From positions 930,001-994,000 of the forward strand of contig NZ_CP040442.1 of assembly GCF_015191005.1 (NCBI RefSeq): a stretch of 64,000 bases of DNA, written 5' to 3'. The position numbers and the translations under genes are program-made. Below are positions 16,419 through 26,138 of the stretch, piece by piece. Every line of letters starts with the position of its first letter. Position 1 is the first letter of the stretch. The notes below the pieces were generated by a model. That model saw only the letters and a list, made by a program, of their open reading frames with translations. It was not told where the DNA came from and did no database searches. The DNA is from Kaistella flava (ex Peng et al. 2021). Its GTDB lineage: Bacteria > Bacteroidota > Bacteroidia > Flavobacteriales > Weeksellaceae.

Positions 16419-17180
16419 ATGAAAAAAATACTACAAATCGCAAATGGTTTCTTTTTGGTGTTCACCATCATCTTTAATTATTTAAGCAATACCGGGATTT
16501 TTAATGGGAAAACGATCGCGAATGTTTCTGATCAATATCATAATTTATTTACGCCTGCAGGTTATGCCTTTTCGATTTGGGGTTTTATTTATTTATTATT
16601 AATTGGTTTTGTTTTTTATACGGGTAGAAGTTTATTTAATCCTTCTAAAAATGAAGCTGACGCATTTGTTGAAAAAATCGGCTGGTGGTTTGTAGTTTCC
16701 TGTCTCGCAAACTGTGCCTGGATTTTGACGTGGCTTTATGGTTTTACTGGCTTATCTGTAATTGTTTTATTAATCGCTTTTATATCTCTTTTAATGATAT
16801 TAATGGAAGCTTTAAAATACAATTCAGGTAACGCACAAAAATGGTTCATCAATTTTCCTTTCCAGATTTACGCTGGTTGGGTAAGTGTTGCTTTAATCGC
16901 AGCGATGGCAGCTTGGCTAACAAAAATTGAATGGAGCGGATTGGGAATTTCAGAAATTAACTGGACGATTATTTTAATCATAATCGCTTCTCTCATTCAT
17001 ATCTTCATGACTTGGAAAAAGAATGCACCTGTATTTGCTTTCGTTGCAGTTTGGGCTTTGGTTGCTATTGCAATGGCGAACAAAGAAGTAAGTCAGCAGG
17101 TTTATTTAGTTGCTTTGGTTGCCGCTGGAATTATCTTTATCAGCAGTGGTCTCAAAATTTTCAAAAAAAATTCCCTTTAA
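16419..17180 (+). CDS. TspO/MBR-related membrane protein
   Basis: The 253-aa integral membrane protein has about seven or eight hydrophobic helices. FTPAGYAFSIWGFIYLLLIGFVFY and the Trp-rich helices (WWFVVSCLANCAWILTWLYG) resemble the tryptophan-rich sensory (TspO/MBR) family, but it is longer than the usual five-helix, 160-residue members, with extra helices at the C-terminus. Ligand (porphyrin or other) unknown. Single gene; its last codons form part of a terminator stem. Confidence 0.75.
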   Translation: MKKILQIANGFFLVFTIIFNYLSNTGIFNGKTIANVSDQYHNLFTPAGYAFSIWGFIYLLLIGFVFYTGRSLFNPSKNEADAFVEKIGWWFVVSCLANCAWILTWLYGFTGLSVIVLLIAFISLLMILMEALKYNSGNAQKWFINFPFQIYAGWVSVALIAAMAAWLTKIEWSGLGISEINWTIILIIIASLIHIFMTWKKNAPVFAFVAVWALVAIAMANKEVSQQVYLVALVAAGIIFISSGLKIFKKNSL

Positions 17181-17206
17181 TAATTGAATATCAAAGGGAG
17201 TTTTCT
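17167..17206. terminator. terminator overlapping the TspO-like stop
   Basis: AAAATTCCCTTT (17167-17178) pairs with AAAGGGAGTTTT (17193-17204) with one G:U pair; A/T runs lie on both sides. It serves the + strand gene and possibly the convergent GT2 gene. Confidence 0.5.
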
Positions 17207-17223
17207 ATTATTTAAATTGAATT

Positions 17224-18609
17224 TTATCTCGTTAACCAACCTCCGTTTTTAACCGTAGCAATCGAAAAAGGGAAAATCCAGAAAAGACCAAATAAATAAA
17301 ATACACTGTACGGATACGCCCAAAGCGCATCGATAAAATTATATTTTTTACTGAAAAACAACATCTGAATACTTGCGAAAATAAATGTTCCTGTCAATGC
17401 TGAACTCAGATATAAAAGCGGATGCGTCATTAAAAAATAGAACATCAAAATCATTAGAGGGAAAGCAGCAAGTAAGTTCACCCATTGGTTAATGAAAATA
17501 AATCGTGCTCCTGTTTTATTTTTCGTTCTAAAATCATCAAAAATAAATTTGTTCATCATCAATGTTTCGCGAACATTACTTCTGCCCCATCTCGTAAACA
17601 TTTTGTGCAAGGTTTTAAATGAAGTCGGCGTATTGGTTAAAACGTTTGCATTTCTTTGAAACTGAACATCGTAACCTTGTTTTAAAATTAAATTCGTCAT
17701 CGCACGATCTTCTCCGATTGTTGCAGCGCGTCCGAAAAACTTTTGGTCAATCCAGTCTGTCAGGCAATGTAAAACTGCTTCTCTTCGGTAAGCAGACAAA
17801 GCACCCGGCGTGCATAATACAAATCCTAAAGAACTTTGTGCAGCCCGCATAAATTCAAAACTAAATACAAAACTCACATTTAACATTCTCGGAATCATGC
17901 CTTGATTTTTGTTCAAAACTTTAACATTTCCTGCAACGGCGCCACAATTTTTATTGACTGCGAAAGGACTTATCAAATTTCTGATCGTATTTTTTTCCAC
18001 AACCGAATCGCTGTCGATAGAAATGAAAACATCTCCTTTTCCAGTCGTAAATCCAAGATGCAAGGCGTGTCTTTTTCCTCTGTTTTCTGGTTGTTTATAA
18101 ACCGTAATCGTATTTCCTAAATCTGCATTTGCTTTGTTAATCCAATACCAGGTATCATCACTACTTCCGTCATCTACGGCGATAACTTCCATTTTATGTA
18201 TTGGGAAATCACTTGCAGCAATGCTTAGCAAAGTTTCATAAACCAACTTTCCTTCGTTATACGCTGGAACAATTACGGTACAACTTGGCAGTTCAGCATC
18301 GGTAACGGACGGTATCGATTTATATTTAAAAAATAAATAGGCGATATAAATTAGAAATGAAACCTGAAATATCAAAATCGTCAACAAAGAGAAAACTAAA
18401 ATTCTCCCAGAAATCGTCTGCATTCTTACAAAATGAAGTTCCTCAAAATAAGGACTAAAATTATTAACGGCATAAATAGCGCTAAACATTACAATTTGAA
18501 CCGCAATTAAAACACCGAATTCTTTTTTGCTTAATGCTTTTATTTTTGAGACTGCACGATCTACTTTCTCACGTAAAAATTCTTTCTTCTGTATACGAGC
18601 TTTTTTCAT
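17224..18609 (-). CDS. membrane GT2 glycosyltransferase (polysaccharide synthase type)
   Basis: The 461-aa protein has two N-terminal membrane helices, a cytosolic GT-A domain and about three C-terminal helices. Motifs: TVIVPAYNEGKLVYETLLSI, AVDDGSSDDTW, ISIDSDSVVEKNT (DxD), GEDRAMTNLIL (the ED base) and RWGRS, corresponding to Q/RxxRW. This is the layout of processive synthases such as hyaluronan synthase and PgaC. The polymer is unknown. It lies 126 bases downstream of the response regulator on the same strand and may be in the same transcription unit. Confidence 0.88.
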   Translation of the reverse strand: MKKARIQKKEFLREKVDRAVSKIKALSKKEFGVLIAVQIVMFSAIYAVNNFSPYFEELHFVRMQTISGRILVFSLLTILIFQVSFLIYIAYLFFKYKSIPSVTDAELPSCTVIVPAYNEGKLVYETLLSIAASDFPIHKMEVIAVDDGSSDDTWYWINKANADLGNTITVYKQPENRGKRHALHLGFTTGKGDVFISIDSDSVVEKNTIRNLISPFAVNKNCGAVAGNVKVLNKNQGMIPRMLNVSFVFSFEFMRAAQSSLGFVLCTPGALSAYRREAVLHCLTDWIDQKFFGRAATIGEDRAMTNLILKQGYDVQFQRNANVLTNTPTSFKTLHKMFTRWGRSNVRETLMMNKFIFDDFRTKNKTGARFIFINQWVNLLAAFPLMILMFYFLMTHPLLYLSSALTGTFIFASIQMLFFSKKYNFIDALWAYPYSVFYLFGLFWIFPFSIATVKNGGWLTR

Positions 18610-18735
18610 TTTCCTAAACTTTATAGTTACTAACTAAATTCACTTACAAAGTAAAGGGAAACGGATTTTTTTTCGGGGAAATTCGAGTCGATGTTTGTCG
18701 AGCGGTTTGTAGATATTTATCTACAAGAAAGATAT

Positions 18736-19374
18736 TTAGAGATCGTGATGCGTTCTTACCAGGTCAATTAAATCAACCAAGGTTTCGACTTTAAGTTTAT
18801 CAAATATCCTTTTCTTAAAGGTGCTTATGGTATTTTGTCGAAGTGACAAACTGTTTGCAATTTCAAGGTTTCCAAATCCTTTTGCATACAAAACAGCAAT
18901 CTCTAATTCTCTTTCGGTGAGTTGGTTTAAAGGATTTAAAAGCGCAATATGTTCATCAGACAATTGTAACATTTTTGTGGTAAACGGCGGAAACGAACTT
19001 CCTTTTTCAATCATTTCCTGAATGGCATTTTGAATTTCAGCTTCTTCACTTAACTTGTTGAGAAAACCATCTGCACCTTCATTAATGAATTTTAAGGAAT
19101 AGTTATCCTCTTCAAAACTGGTGAAAATCAGAATTTTAATTTCGGGTTGAAGTCGCTTAATTTCAGCAATAATTGAAAGTGAATTTCCATCAGGGAACTG
19201 TGCATCTAGGATGGCAATGTCAAAAGAATTCGATTTTAATTGACTTAAAATTTGATCCAAACTCGAAGCATGATTAATTTCTGTATTTTCAACCACATCT
19301 TCAATTACAAACTGAAGACCTTGACGGACAATATTGTGATCATCACCCAACAGAAATGTTATCGATTTACTCAT
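18736..19374 (-). CDS. NarL/LuxR-family response regulator
   Basis: The 212-aa protein has a receiver domain (residues about 5-120, DDH at the acidic pocket and phospho-acceptor Asp in FDIAILDAQFPDG) and a C-terminal LuxR-type HTH (LTERELEIAVLYAKGFGNLE, then IANSLSLRQNTISTFKKRI). Its start codon overlaps the kinase stop by four bases, so both are co-translated. Targets are unknown; the polysaccharide synthase gene just downstream is one candidate. Confidence 0.92.
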   Translation of the reverse strand: MSKSITFLLGDDHNIVRQGLQFVIEDVVENTEINHASSLDQILSQLKSNSFDIAILDAQFPDGNSLSIIAEIKRLQPEIKILIFTSFEEDNYSLKFINEGADGFLNKLSEEAEIQNAIQEMIEKGSSFPPFTTKMLQLSDEHIALLNPLNQLTERELEIAVLYAKGFGNLEIANSLSLRQNTISTFKKRIFDKLKVETLVDLIDLVRTHHDL

Positions 19375-21074
19375 TTTACAATATTCAGATTAATGGCGAA
19401 AGTTACGGTTGTTCCTTGTCCTAAAGTACTTTGCGCAGAAATAGTTCCATGAAAAAGATCGATAATTTCCTTGCATAAATTTAAACCTAAACCTGCGCCA
19501 AGATTATCAATTTCTGTGGAAAGAACTCCTTGAAAATAAGGTTCAAAAATCTTCTTAATATCCGATTTCGAAATTCCCGCTCCTGTGTCCGAAACCGTAA
19601 CGTTTAGTTTTAAAATTTTGTCGGTAACGTAAGTCGTATCTATATTTACTTCAATTTTACCATCTTCCGTAAACTTATTTGCATTCCCCAAAATGTTCGT
19701 GAAAACCTGATGAATTTTAATATTATCAGCTAGAACAACTGTTTCCATATCGATGTCATTTCGTACTTCAAAGACATTATTCTTCGATTCGATGTAAGGT
19801 TCAAATGCTCTTAATATCGATTCTATTTCATTTCTAAGATTAAATTCGATTGGTCTTAATTCAACTTTTTTTTCTTGATTTTTGGTGTATTCCAAAATTT
19901 GATTGGCCTGAATTAATAAGGAATTATTGGTGAATTTTATCGTTTTCAGATAATCTGCAATATTTTCATCTTTTGTCTTTCTGCTTATTCGGTCAATAAA
20001 AATATTGATGATTTTCAAAGGTGAACGAATTTCGTGACTCAACATTCCCAAAATTTTATTTTTAAAGTTCAGGTTTTTATTAATTTCTTCATAAGCCAAT
20101 TTCAGTTTTTTCTCGTACAAATAAGATTGTCTGTTATAATAAACCACGACAATCATTACAAAGAACATCAAAATCATTAATCCTAAAACCGAATATCTTC
20201 TAATTTTATTATTAATCGAATTTTGTTCATAGAGATCTTTTTCCAGATTTTTACTGAAATCACTTACGGCAATATTATAAATTCCCATCCAGTTATTGCT
20301 GTAAACAATCAACTGGTCGTAAATCTGATACAGATTATTATTCTTCGTTTGAGAAGCCATAATGCCAGATTCATACTTCTTTATTTCCTTACCATAATGT
20401 CTGTTAACCGCATTTATTGTGCTGTCGAGAGACGTTTTAATCTGGTCTGTATTTACAGAATCTCCGTATTGGGTTGAAATAATCGTCAATTCTCGTTGAA
20501 CATCTACATCGTTTTTGACGGCAGATTTCAGCCGCCCAAGAAAATTCTTTTTCTCCACGCTGTCCAGGCGATATTCTATTTTGGTATCAGACTTTCTAGG
20601 AATACTTTTGATCTCAAAATCTTTAATTTTAAAAGCTACTTTCTCTGGTGAAGGTTTTTGAAACTCTCGATAAACAGAATTAATCGATTTTTCTAAATCA
20701 GGAAGTTTTGAAAGTTCAGATTTCCTGGAATCGATGAAATTTTTTAAAGTAGGATTGATATTTTTATAAGCACTGATGCGGTCCAGATTTTTATTCAAAT
20801 TTCGTAAAGACTGAAAATACGCTTCTAAATATTTTTTGTCATTATCAAAAACATACTTCTGCAAATTATCCTGCGCGCTCAATAAATCTTTTCGGGAATC
20901 TTCCATTAAATTTTTCAGCACATGAGTTTCCTGAATTTGACTCTGAATAACTTCTAATTTCTTTCCATTAAAATATTCATTGTAAATAAAGATGCAAATG
21001 ATGACTTGAATACACAACGCACACGCAATGAGCGAATAATGAATAAGTTGTCTGTATTTAGTTTTATAAATCAT
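19371..21074 (-). CDS. sensor histidine kinase
   Basis: The 567-aa inner-membrane kinase has a membrane helix at about 13-33, a helical extracytoplasmic domain of about 250 residues (heptad-like, no known sensor fold recognised), and a second helix near 292-312. The H-box is MLSHEIRSPLKIINIFIDRI; then come N-box NILGNANKFTEDG, G1 DTGAGIS, F-box FEPYF and G2 GAGLGLNLCKEI. It is paired with the response regulator at 18736 by a 4-base overlap. The signal is unknown. Confidence 0.93.
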   Translation of the reverse strand: MIYKTKYRQLIHYSLIACALCIQVIICIFIYNEYFNGKKLEVIQSQIQETHVLKNLMEDSRKDLLSAQDNLQKYVFDNDKKYLEAYFQSLRNLNKNLDRISAYKNINPTLKNFIDSRKSELSKLPDLEKSINSVYREFQKPSPEKVAFKIKDFEIKSIPRKSDTKIEYRLDSVEKKNFLGRLKSAVKNDVDVQRELTIISTQYGDSVNTDQIKTSLDSTINAVNRHYGKEIKKYESGIMASQTKNNNLYQIYDQLIVYSNNWMGIYNIAVSDFSKNLEKDLYEQNSINNKIRRYSVLGLMILMFFVMIVVVYYNRQSYLYEKKLKLAYEEINKNLNFKNKILGMLSHEIRSPLKIINIFIDRISRKTKDENIADYLKTIKFTNNSLLIQANQILEYTKNQEKKVELRPIEFNLRNEIESILRAFEPYIESKNNVFEVRNDIDMETVVLADNIKIHQVFTNILGNANKFTEDGKIEVNIDTTYVTDKILKLNVTVSDTGAGISKSDIKKIFEPYFQGVLSTEIDNLGAGLGLNLCKEIIDLFHGTISAQSTLGQGTTVTFAINLNIVK

Positions 21075-21347
21075 TTAATTAATTGAAAAGAAGAATACGT
21101 TCTGCTTTTTATTTTTCTTTAAACGGTGCCAAAAACCATGATCAAAGCAAAGAATCTGCCGAAGAGATATATAATTTCAATTAAAATTTAATTTTACCTA
21201 AAAGAAGTCGATTTTTCGACAGAAACTATCTTTTACAAAATCAGTAAATGGAAAAAAGATAAAATTTTGTAAAGTTTTAAAAGTGAAAATTGACGTTAGA
21301 AGAGTCTTTTTAATTTTCTTAAATTTACGCTCACTAAAAAATAAAAA

Positions 21348-22562
21348 ATGAATAACGCATATATCATCGATGGAACCCGTTCTGCGATTGGAAATTTTAA
21401 AGGAAGTTTGGCACCAGTTAGAACTGATGATTTAATGGCTTCTGTTTTAAAAAGTTTAATTGAAAAAAATCCAGATTTACCTTTAGATAAAATTGATGAT
21501 GTGATTATTGGTTGCGCGAACCAGGCGGGTGAAGACAACCGTAATGTTGCGAGAATGGCTTTGCTTCTGGCTGGAATTCCAATTAATGTTCCGGGAGAAA
21601 CAGTTAACAGATTGTGTGCTTCTGGAATGAGCTCGATTGTTCAAGCGATGAGAGCGATCAGATCTGGTGAAGGTGATTTGTTTATTTCTGGTGGCGTTGA
21701 AGGAATGTCCAGAGCGCCTTACGTTCTTTCTAAATCCGAATCGGCTTTCGGAACAGATTCTAAAATGTTTGATTCCAGTTTTGGATGGCGTTTCGTAAAT
21801 CCTGCGATGGAGAAAATGTACGGCATTGATGCGATGGGAAAAACTGCTGAAAATTTAGCTGCTAAATATAATATTTCGCGCGAAGAACAAGATGAATTTG
21901 CTTTAAATTCTCAAATGAAAGCGACCAAAGCTCAAGAAAGTGGGAGATTTGCAGAAGAAATTTCTGAGATTAGAATTCCACAAAGAAAAGGTGATGCGAT
22001 TGTTATTAATACAGATGAATTCATCAAGCCAACTTCTACTTTAGAGATTTTAGGAAAATTGCGACCAGCGTTCATGAAGGAAAACGGAACGGTTACCGCA
22101 GGAAATGCTTCGGGATTAAATGACGGTGCTGCTGCCGTAATTATCGCTTCAGATGAGGCAGTTAAAAATTATAATTTAAAACCTTTAGCTAAAATCGTAA
22201 GTTCCGCCGTAGTTGGCGTTGAACCGAGCATTATGGGAATCGGTCCTGTTGAAGCCACAAAATTAGCCTTAAAGAGAGCCAACTTAACTTTAGATCAAAT
22301 TGATATTATCGAATTGAATGAAGCTTTCGCAGCACAAAGTATCGCGTGTCTAAAAGAATTGGGAATCGCAAATGATGATGCTCGAGTTAACGTCAATGGC
22401 GGTGCAATCGCACTCGGCCATCCACTTGGTATGAGCGGAACCAGAATTACTTATTCTGCTGCTCTTGAACTTCAGAAAACGGGTAAGAAATATGCGTTGG
22501 CAACAATGTGTATAGGCGTTGGACAAGGTTACGCCGTGATTCTGGAAAATGTAAATATCTAA
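21348..22562 (+). CDS. acetyl-CoA acyltransferase (thiolase; 3-oxoadipyl-CoA-type)
   Basis: The 404-aa thiolase carries the nucleophile Cys in [14 protein letters not shown] near residue 90, [17 protein letters not shown] near 350, and the second Cys in [15 protein letters not shown] near the end. The TMCIGVGQG form and the start [20 protein letters not shown] are like PcaF/PaaJ 3-oxoadipyl-CoA thiolases, but no phenylacetate or beta-ketoadipate genes are adjacent, so a general acetyl-CoA acyltransferase in beta-oxidation is equally likely. The 273-base divergent region before it shows nothing distinctive. Confidence 0.93.
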   Translation: MNNAYIIDGTRSAIGNFKGSLAPVRTDDLMASVLKSLIEKNPDLPLDKIDDVIIGCANQAGEDNRNVARMALLLAGIPINVPGETVNRLCASGMSSIVQAMRAIRSGEGDLFISGGVEGMSRAPYVLSKSESAFGTDSKMFDSSFGWRFVNPAMEKMYGIDAMGKTAENLAAKYNISREEQDEFALNSQMKATKAQESGRFAEEISEIRIPQRKGDAIVINTDEFIKPTSTLEILGKLRPAFMKENGTVTAGNASGLNDGAAAVIIASDEAVKNYNLKPLAKIVSSAVVGVEPSIMGIGPVEATKLALKRANLTLDQIDIIELNEAFAAQSIACLKELGIANDDARVNVNGGAIALGHPLGMSGTRITYSAALELQKTGKKYALATMCIGVGQGYAVILENVNI

Positions 22563-22583
22563 ACTTTATCCAATTTATTTAAG

Positions 22584-22622
22584 AACCCTTTCAGCCTTTA
22601 AAAGGCTGAAAGGGTTTTTTAT
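22584..22622. terminator. strong bidirectional terminator after the thiolase gene
   Basis: AACCCTTTCAGCCTTT (22584-22599) pairs perfectly with AAAGGCTGAAAGGGTT (22601-22616), followed by a T-run. It separates convergent genes. Confidence 0.88.
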
Positions 22623-22631
22623 TATCAGAAA

Positions 22632-23078
22632 TTAATGTGCCTGAACTTTGGCCGGATCATCATAATTCACCATCCAATTGATGCCAAATTTGTCGGTCCA
22701 CATTCCGAAATAAGCGCCCCAAAAAGTATCGTTGAGTGGCATTGTTACTACTCCACCTTCAGATAGTCCTTCAAAAATTTTGTCGGCTTCTTCTTTAGAA
22801 TTGGTATTGATGGAAAGTGAAATATTGTTGCCAATTTTATGATTGTGCATTCCCGGCATCGTGTCGCTGCCCATCAAAATTGTTTCGGTCGAAATCGGGA
22901 GCGTGATGTGCATGATTCTGTTTTTGGCATCCTCGGGAAGTGGCGGCATCCCTTCTTGTGCTGGCATATCTCCAAATTTTCCGACCATTGGAAAATCACC
23001 ACCGAAAACTGATTTGTAAAAATTGAATGCTTCTTCGCAATTGCCGTCGAAGGTTAAATAAGGATTAATTGTTGCCAT
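22632..23078 (-). CDS. VOC-superfamily protein (PhnB-like)
   Basis: The 148-aa protein has the paired beta-alpha-beta modules of the glyoxalase/VOC fold: INPYLTFDGNCEEAFNFYKS at the N-terminus, MHITLPISTETILMGSD in the middle and DTFWGAYFGMWTDKFGINWM at the end, the pattern of PhnB-like proteins. No catalytic role can be assigned. It follows a broken GNAT gene on the same strand. Confidence 0.88.
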   Translation of the reverse strand: MATINPYLTFDGNCEEAFNFYKSVFGGDFPMVGKFGDMPAQEGMPPLPEDAKNRIMHITLPISTETILMGSDTMPGMHNHKIGNNISLSINTNSKEEADKIFEGLSEGGVVTMPLNDTFWGAYFGMWTDKFGINWMVNYDDPAKVQAH

Positions 23079-23108
23079 GATTATTAGATTTTTAATTTAA
23101 GTTTAAAA

Positions 23109-23571
23109 TTATTTTAATTTTAGTTCCATTTTGATATTTCCTCTTTCGTAAGACGTTTTTTCATCTAAAGGATTTTCTACAAAACCGAATTTTTCATACA
23201 TTGTTAAAGTTGGTTTCAAACTCAGATTCAAAAGTAAAATCAGTCTTTGGGAGCCTAATTTCTATGCTTCTTCAATTGAATATTCCATCAAAGGATTTCC
23301 GATTCCATGGCCTTTGAAATCTTCTGTTACTGCCATTTTTAACGAGTTCGTAAATATAGTGTTCTTTCAGCAGCGACGACGTTCCCACAATTTTATTGCC
23401 GACTTTCGCGAGGTAAATTTTCCCACCTTTATCTAAAATTTCAGATTAGGGATTAGAGAGTTGCTGTTCGTCAAACGCCTCTACCACAAAATATTTCTGT
23501 AGCCATTCCACGTTCATATTTTTAAAATCATCTCTGTATTTTGATTCAAAATCAATGATTTGTATATTCAT
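23109..23571 (-). pseudogene. GNAT-family N-acetyltransferase, inactivated
   Basis: From the ATG at 23571 the frame reads MNIQIIDFESKYRDDFKN, VVEAFDEQQLSNP, then a TAA stop, then SEILDKGGKIYLAKVGNKIV and SSLLKEHYIYELVK. A frameshift follows into MAVTEDFKGHGIGNPLMEYS, where HGIGNPLM is a version of the acetyl-CoA loop. A TAG stop comes after SIEEA, and the C-terminus KPTLTMYEKFGFVENPL ends at 23109. Two nonsense codons and one shift mean it is dead. GNAT identity rests on the acetyl-CoA loop and the YEKFGFVE ending. Confidence 0.8.
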
Positions 23572-23965
23572 TTTTATTCAAAGCTAATTTGTATCCAACT
23601 AAAACCAAAGTCCAAACTGCAATTCCCAAAATCCAAAACCAAATTGGCGAAGGAATAATGATCATCATGTAAATTGACGTCATTAAAAAAAGAATTCCGA
23701 TGATGATGGCGTAGATTTTCTTTCCGTTATTTGCGATTTTTGTGGAAACAAACCCACCTGTAAAAGCACCGACCGAATAAGAAATAATGACAAAGAATAT
23801 TGCCATGAAAGGTGCCGTTTCTACATATTTTTTGATGGCTTCCGGATCGTTAGGATCGGTTCCTACAGGAAGCGGAAACAGGTAATGTCCCAGTTGCTGA
23901 ACCAGTCCGACCACAACACTGGTTGCAATAATTCCTACTAAAAGCGCCAATATTTTTCTGATCAT
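23552..23965 (-). CDS. four-helix membrane protein, unknown
   Basis: The protein is 137 aa from the ATG at 23965 (MIRKILALLVGIIATSVVVG); the longer frame to 24022 would run into the preceding gene. Four hydrophobic helices are clear, with FVIISYSVGAFTGGFVSTKI in the middle. It starts two bases after the preceding stop, in an operon with two secreted proteins and a DUF1569 gene. Function unknown. Confidence 0.75.
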   Translation of the reverse strand: MIRKILALLVGIIATSVVVGLVQQLGHYLFPLPVGTDPNDPEAIKKYVETAPFMAIFFVIISYSVGAFTGGFVSTKIANNGKKIYAIIIGILFLMTSIYMMIIIPSPIWFWILGIAVWTLVLVGYKLALNKNEYTNH

Positions 23966-23967
23966 GA

Positions 23968-24441
23968 TTATTGCTTTTTCCAGTTGGTTGGGTAATTCAA
24001 AATTCCATCGTAACTCTTCCAATCACCGATGAATTCGATAAATTGCTGGTCAATTTTTTCGGTCGTTTTATTCCAGATAAAGGTGTAAATAAATTTTCCT
24101 TTTAAGATTCCAGAATGTTTTCCCTTGTCTTCTTCAGCCAATTCATATTCACCGAAAACAGTATTTCTTTTTTTGCCAGGTTTGTATTTTGTGATTTTCA
24201 GTTTGCCTTCAAAATTGGTATGCGTTTTATCAACCAACGTAAATCCGGAAACAAAATATTCCTGATCATTCTTTTTGTCTTGTTCAGAAGTTAAAATTCT
24301 CAACTTTATCGGCATTTTCTCAGCGCTGATGGTTCCAATATAAGGTTGAGAATTATTCATCCAAACATTTGAAATATTAGGCATTTGCGAGAAGGCAGAG
24401 GCGCTGATCAACAGCAATAAAAGAGTTAAGTTTTTCATCAT
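23968..24441 (-). CDS. secreted protein of unknown function
   Basis: The 157-aa protein has a Sec signal peptide (MMKNLTLLLLLISASAFSQ). The mature part is beta-rich: YIGTISAEKMPIKLRI, FEGKLKITKYKPGKKRNTVFGEYE, HSGILKGKFIY, and ends with NYPTNWKKQ. It is a weak paralogue of the next gene upstream (24451), sharing the pattern YIG-x-I, N-F-x-G-x-(I/L), GxLKGK/FKGEL. Periplasmic or secreted; role unknown. Confidence 0.7.
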   Translation of the reverse strand: MMKNLTLLLLLISASAFSQMPNISNVWMNNSQPYIGTISAEKMPIKLRILTSEQDKKNDQEYFVSGFTLVDKTHTNFEGKLKITKYKPGKKRNTVFGEYELAEEDKGKHSGILKGKFIYTFIWNKTTEKIDQQFIEFIGDWKSYDGILNYPTNWKKQ

Positions 24442-24450
24442 GATGTGTTT

Positions 24451-24978
24451 TTATCTAAAAATTACTTTATCGATATCGTTATGGTAAAAATTCCCAAACC
24501 AAATCTGGTGAGTTTTATCCTCTGCTCTTTTTAATTCTCCTTTAAAAGTAACATTACTTAATCCATCTGATTTACTAATATCACTGCCAGTTTGCACTCT
24601 TATTTTACCCTTAAAGAAATCTGTATTATGCCGAGAGGATACTTCCGAAAAATTAAAATCTCCAAAAAGCAAAACCGTATCGGGATTATTTTTCACTGCA
24701 AATTTTTCTTTAAAAATAATTTCACCTTTAAAATTCGTAATTATACCTTCAACATCTGTCACTCCAATTATAATGTATTTTTCTGGTGCTAGTGGATTCT
24801 TAACAACAGATTCAAATTTGATTTTATACGCTTTGTCTCCATCAATCTGGCCGATATAAAAAGTATCCTGATTATGTATAATTTTTGAAAGGTCAGCATT
24901 TTTGTAAGGAAATGAATTCTGAACTTGACCAAACAAGCCTGTTGAAATTCCTAAAAATAGAATTAAAAGATATTTCAT
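24451..24978 (-). CDS. secreted protein of unknown function, paralogue of its neighbour
   Basis: The start at 24978 gives MKYLLILFLGISTGLFGQ, a clean signal peptide; an ATG at 24990 lies inside the preceding gene and is less likely. The 175-aa product has YIGQIDGDKAYKIKFESVV, TNFKGEIIFKEKF, LLFGDFNF and VTFKGELKRA, echoing the neighbouring 157-aa protein. It starts one base before the preceding stop codon. Role unknown. Confidence 0.7.
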   Translation of the reverse strand: MKYLLILFLGISTGLFGQVQNSFPYKNADLSKIIHNQDTFYIGQIDGDKAYKIKFESVVKNPLAPEKYIIIGVTDVEGIITNFKGEIIFKEKFAVKNNPDTVLLFGDFNFSEVSSRHNTDFFKGKIRVQTGSDISKSDGLSNVTFKGELKRAEDKTHQIWFGNFYHNDIDKVIFR

Positions 24979-24979
24979 A

Positions 24980-25435
24980 TTAAACTCCAAATTGTTCTAG
25001 ATGATGATTCAAATGTTTCGCAAACATATTATTCCATTCCTGAGCTTTTAGTTTTCCGAAGGAGAACGATTCTTTTCCGTCAAAGGCTTCGCGTCCTAAC
25101 TGTTGTGTCTTCTGAATAAAGCCGATTAATCGTTTTTTTTCTAAATCGAAATCCTGATCGCCTTTAATTTTAAATTGTGGCGCAGTGGGAGAATTTTGTG
25201 AATAAGATTTTTCTCCGACCACTTTTGATTTTACAAAATTCTTTAAAATGAATTTCGCGATTCCACTTGGTGCTTTATGTTTTTGAGGCTCATAAACCAT
25301 TTCGTAAGTCACGTTACAATGTGTCAACATTTGGTCAACCGTCATTGTTCCCCACTTCCCTTTTGTTTCGGGAGAAAGTTTATTGATTCTGTCGATGTAG
25401 TTCTGCGCTTCTTTGGCGTTGAAGATATCTTGCAT
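24980..25435 (-). CDS. DUF1569 (DinB-like) protein
   Basis: The 151-aa protein matches the DUF1569 pattern: LSPETKGKWGTMTVDQMLTH with the His (THC) near residue 38, KFILKNFVKSKVVGEKSYSQ and the C-terminal KLKAQEWNNMFAKHLNHHLE. The DinB-like four-helix fold binds a metal through His residues, here probably those in MLTH, KHLNHH. First gene of the small operon running down to 23552. Confidence 0.8.
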   Translation of the reverse strand: MQDIFNAKEAQNYIDRINKLSPETKGKWGTMTVDQMLTHCNVTYEMVYEPQKHKAPSGIAKFILKNFVKSKVVGEKSYSQNSPTAPQFKIKGDQDFDLEKKRLIGFIQKTQQLGREAFDGKESFSFGKLKAQEWNNMFAKHLNHHLEQFGV

Positions 25436-25487
25436 AGTTTGGTTTTACTTAACAAAAATAGAAATTATTACGGTACTATTTTCAAAT

Positions 25488-26048
25488 TTAAATTTCACTT
25501 CTGATTCTACTTAATGTTTCCTGTGAAATCCCAAGATAAGAAGCAATCATTCCCAAAGGTGCTCGCAGAATAATATTTGGATTTTCCTCCAAAAGTTGGG
25601 AGTATTTTTCTTTCGCAGTCATGTGTTGCAATGAACTCACTCGTTTGGACATTTGTGTCATTAAATTCCCCAAAAGAAACCGACTGAAATTAGCGGAAGT
25701 CAAAGAAACTGAACACAATTCTTCTAACTTTTTATAATCGCAAAAAGTGATGGTACTTTCTTCTAAAGTTTCGATATTATAGATGGAAGGAACATTTGCA
25801 AAAATCGTGTCGATGCTGCCAAATGATTTTCCTTCTGAATAAAAATTGGTGGTGATATCTTTTCCTTTTTCAAAATAATAGGTTCTCGCCAAACCTTCTT
25901 CCATGTAATAAACATTTCGGTTGTGGGTATTTTGATGGCTTAATAATTCGCCTTTCGGAAAAGTTTTTGTCTGCGTTTCGTTTCGGAAAAAATCCTCGGT
26001 AACAGCGTCTACTTTTATGTATTTTGAAATTTGGTCAAGAAGTTTCAC
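25488..26048 (-). CDS. Crp/Fnr-family transcriptional regulator
   Basis: The 186-aa protein has an N-terminal cyclic-nucleotide-like barrel (residues about 20-115; KGELLSHQNTHNRNVYYMEE) and a short C-terminal winged helix (MIASYLGISQETLSRIRSEI) that ends right at the recognition helix, as in many Bacteroidota Crp paralogues. No iron-sulfur cysteine cluster is present, so it is not an Fnr oxygen sensor. Effector unknown. It is separated from the DUF1569 operon by 52 bases. Confidence 0.88.
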   Translation of the reverse strand: MKLLDQISKYIKVDAVTEDFFRNETQTKTFPKGELLSHQNTHNRNVYYMEEGLARTYYFEKGKDITTNFYSEGKSFGSIDTIFANVPSIYNIETLEESTITFCDYKKLEELCSVSLTSANFSRFLLGNLMTQMSKRVSSLQHMTAKEKYSQLLEENPNIILRAPLGMIASYLGISQETLSRIRSEI

Positions 26049-26138
26049 GTAATGGAGTTTTCACAAAAATAATGAAAGAATCTGGTAAAAAAGCAGAGAC
26101 TTTGAATTAATAATTATCTGTTTAAAGAAGCAAAATAT

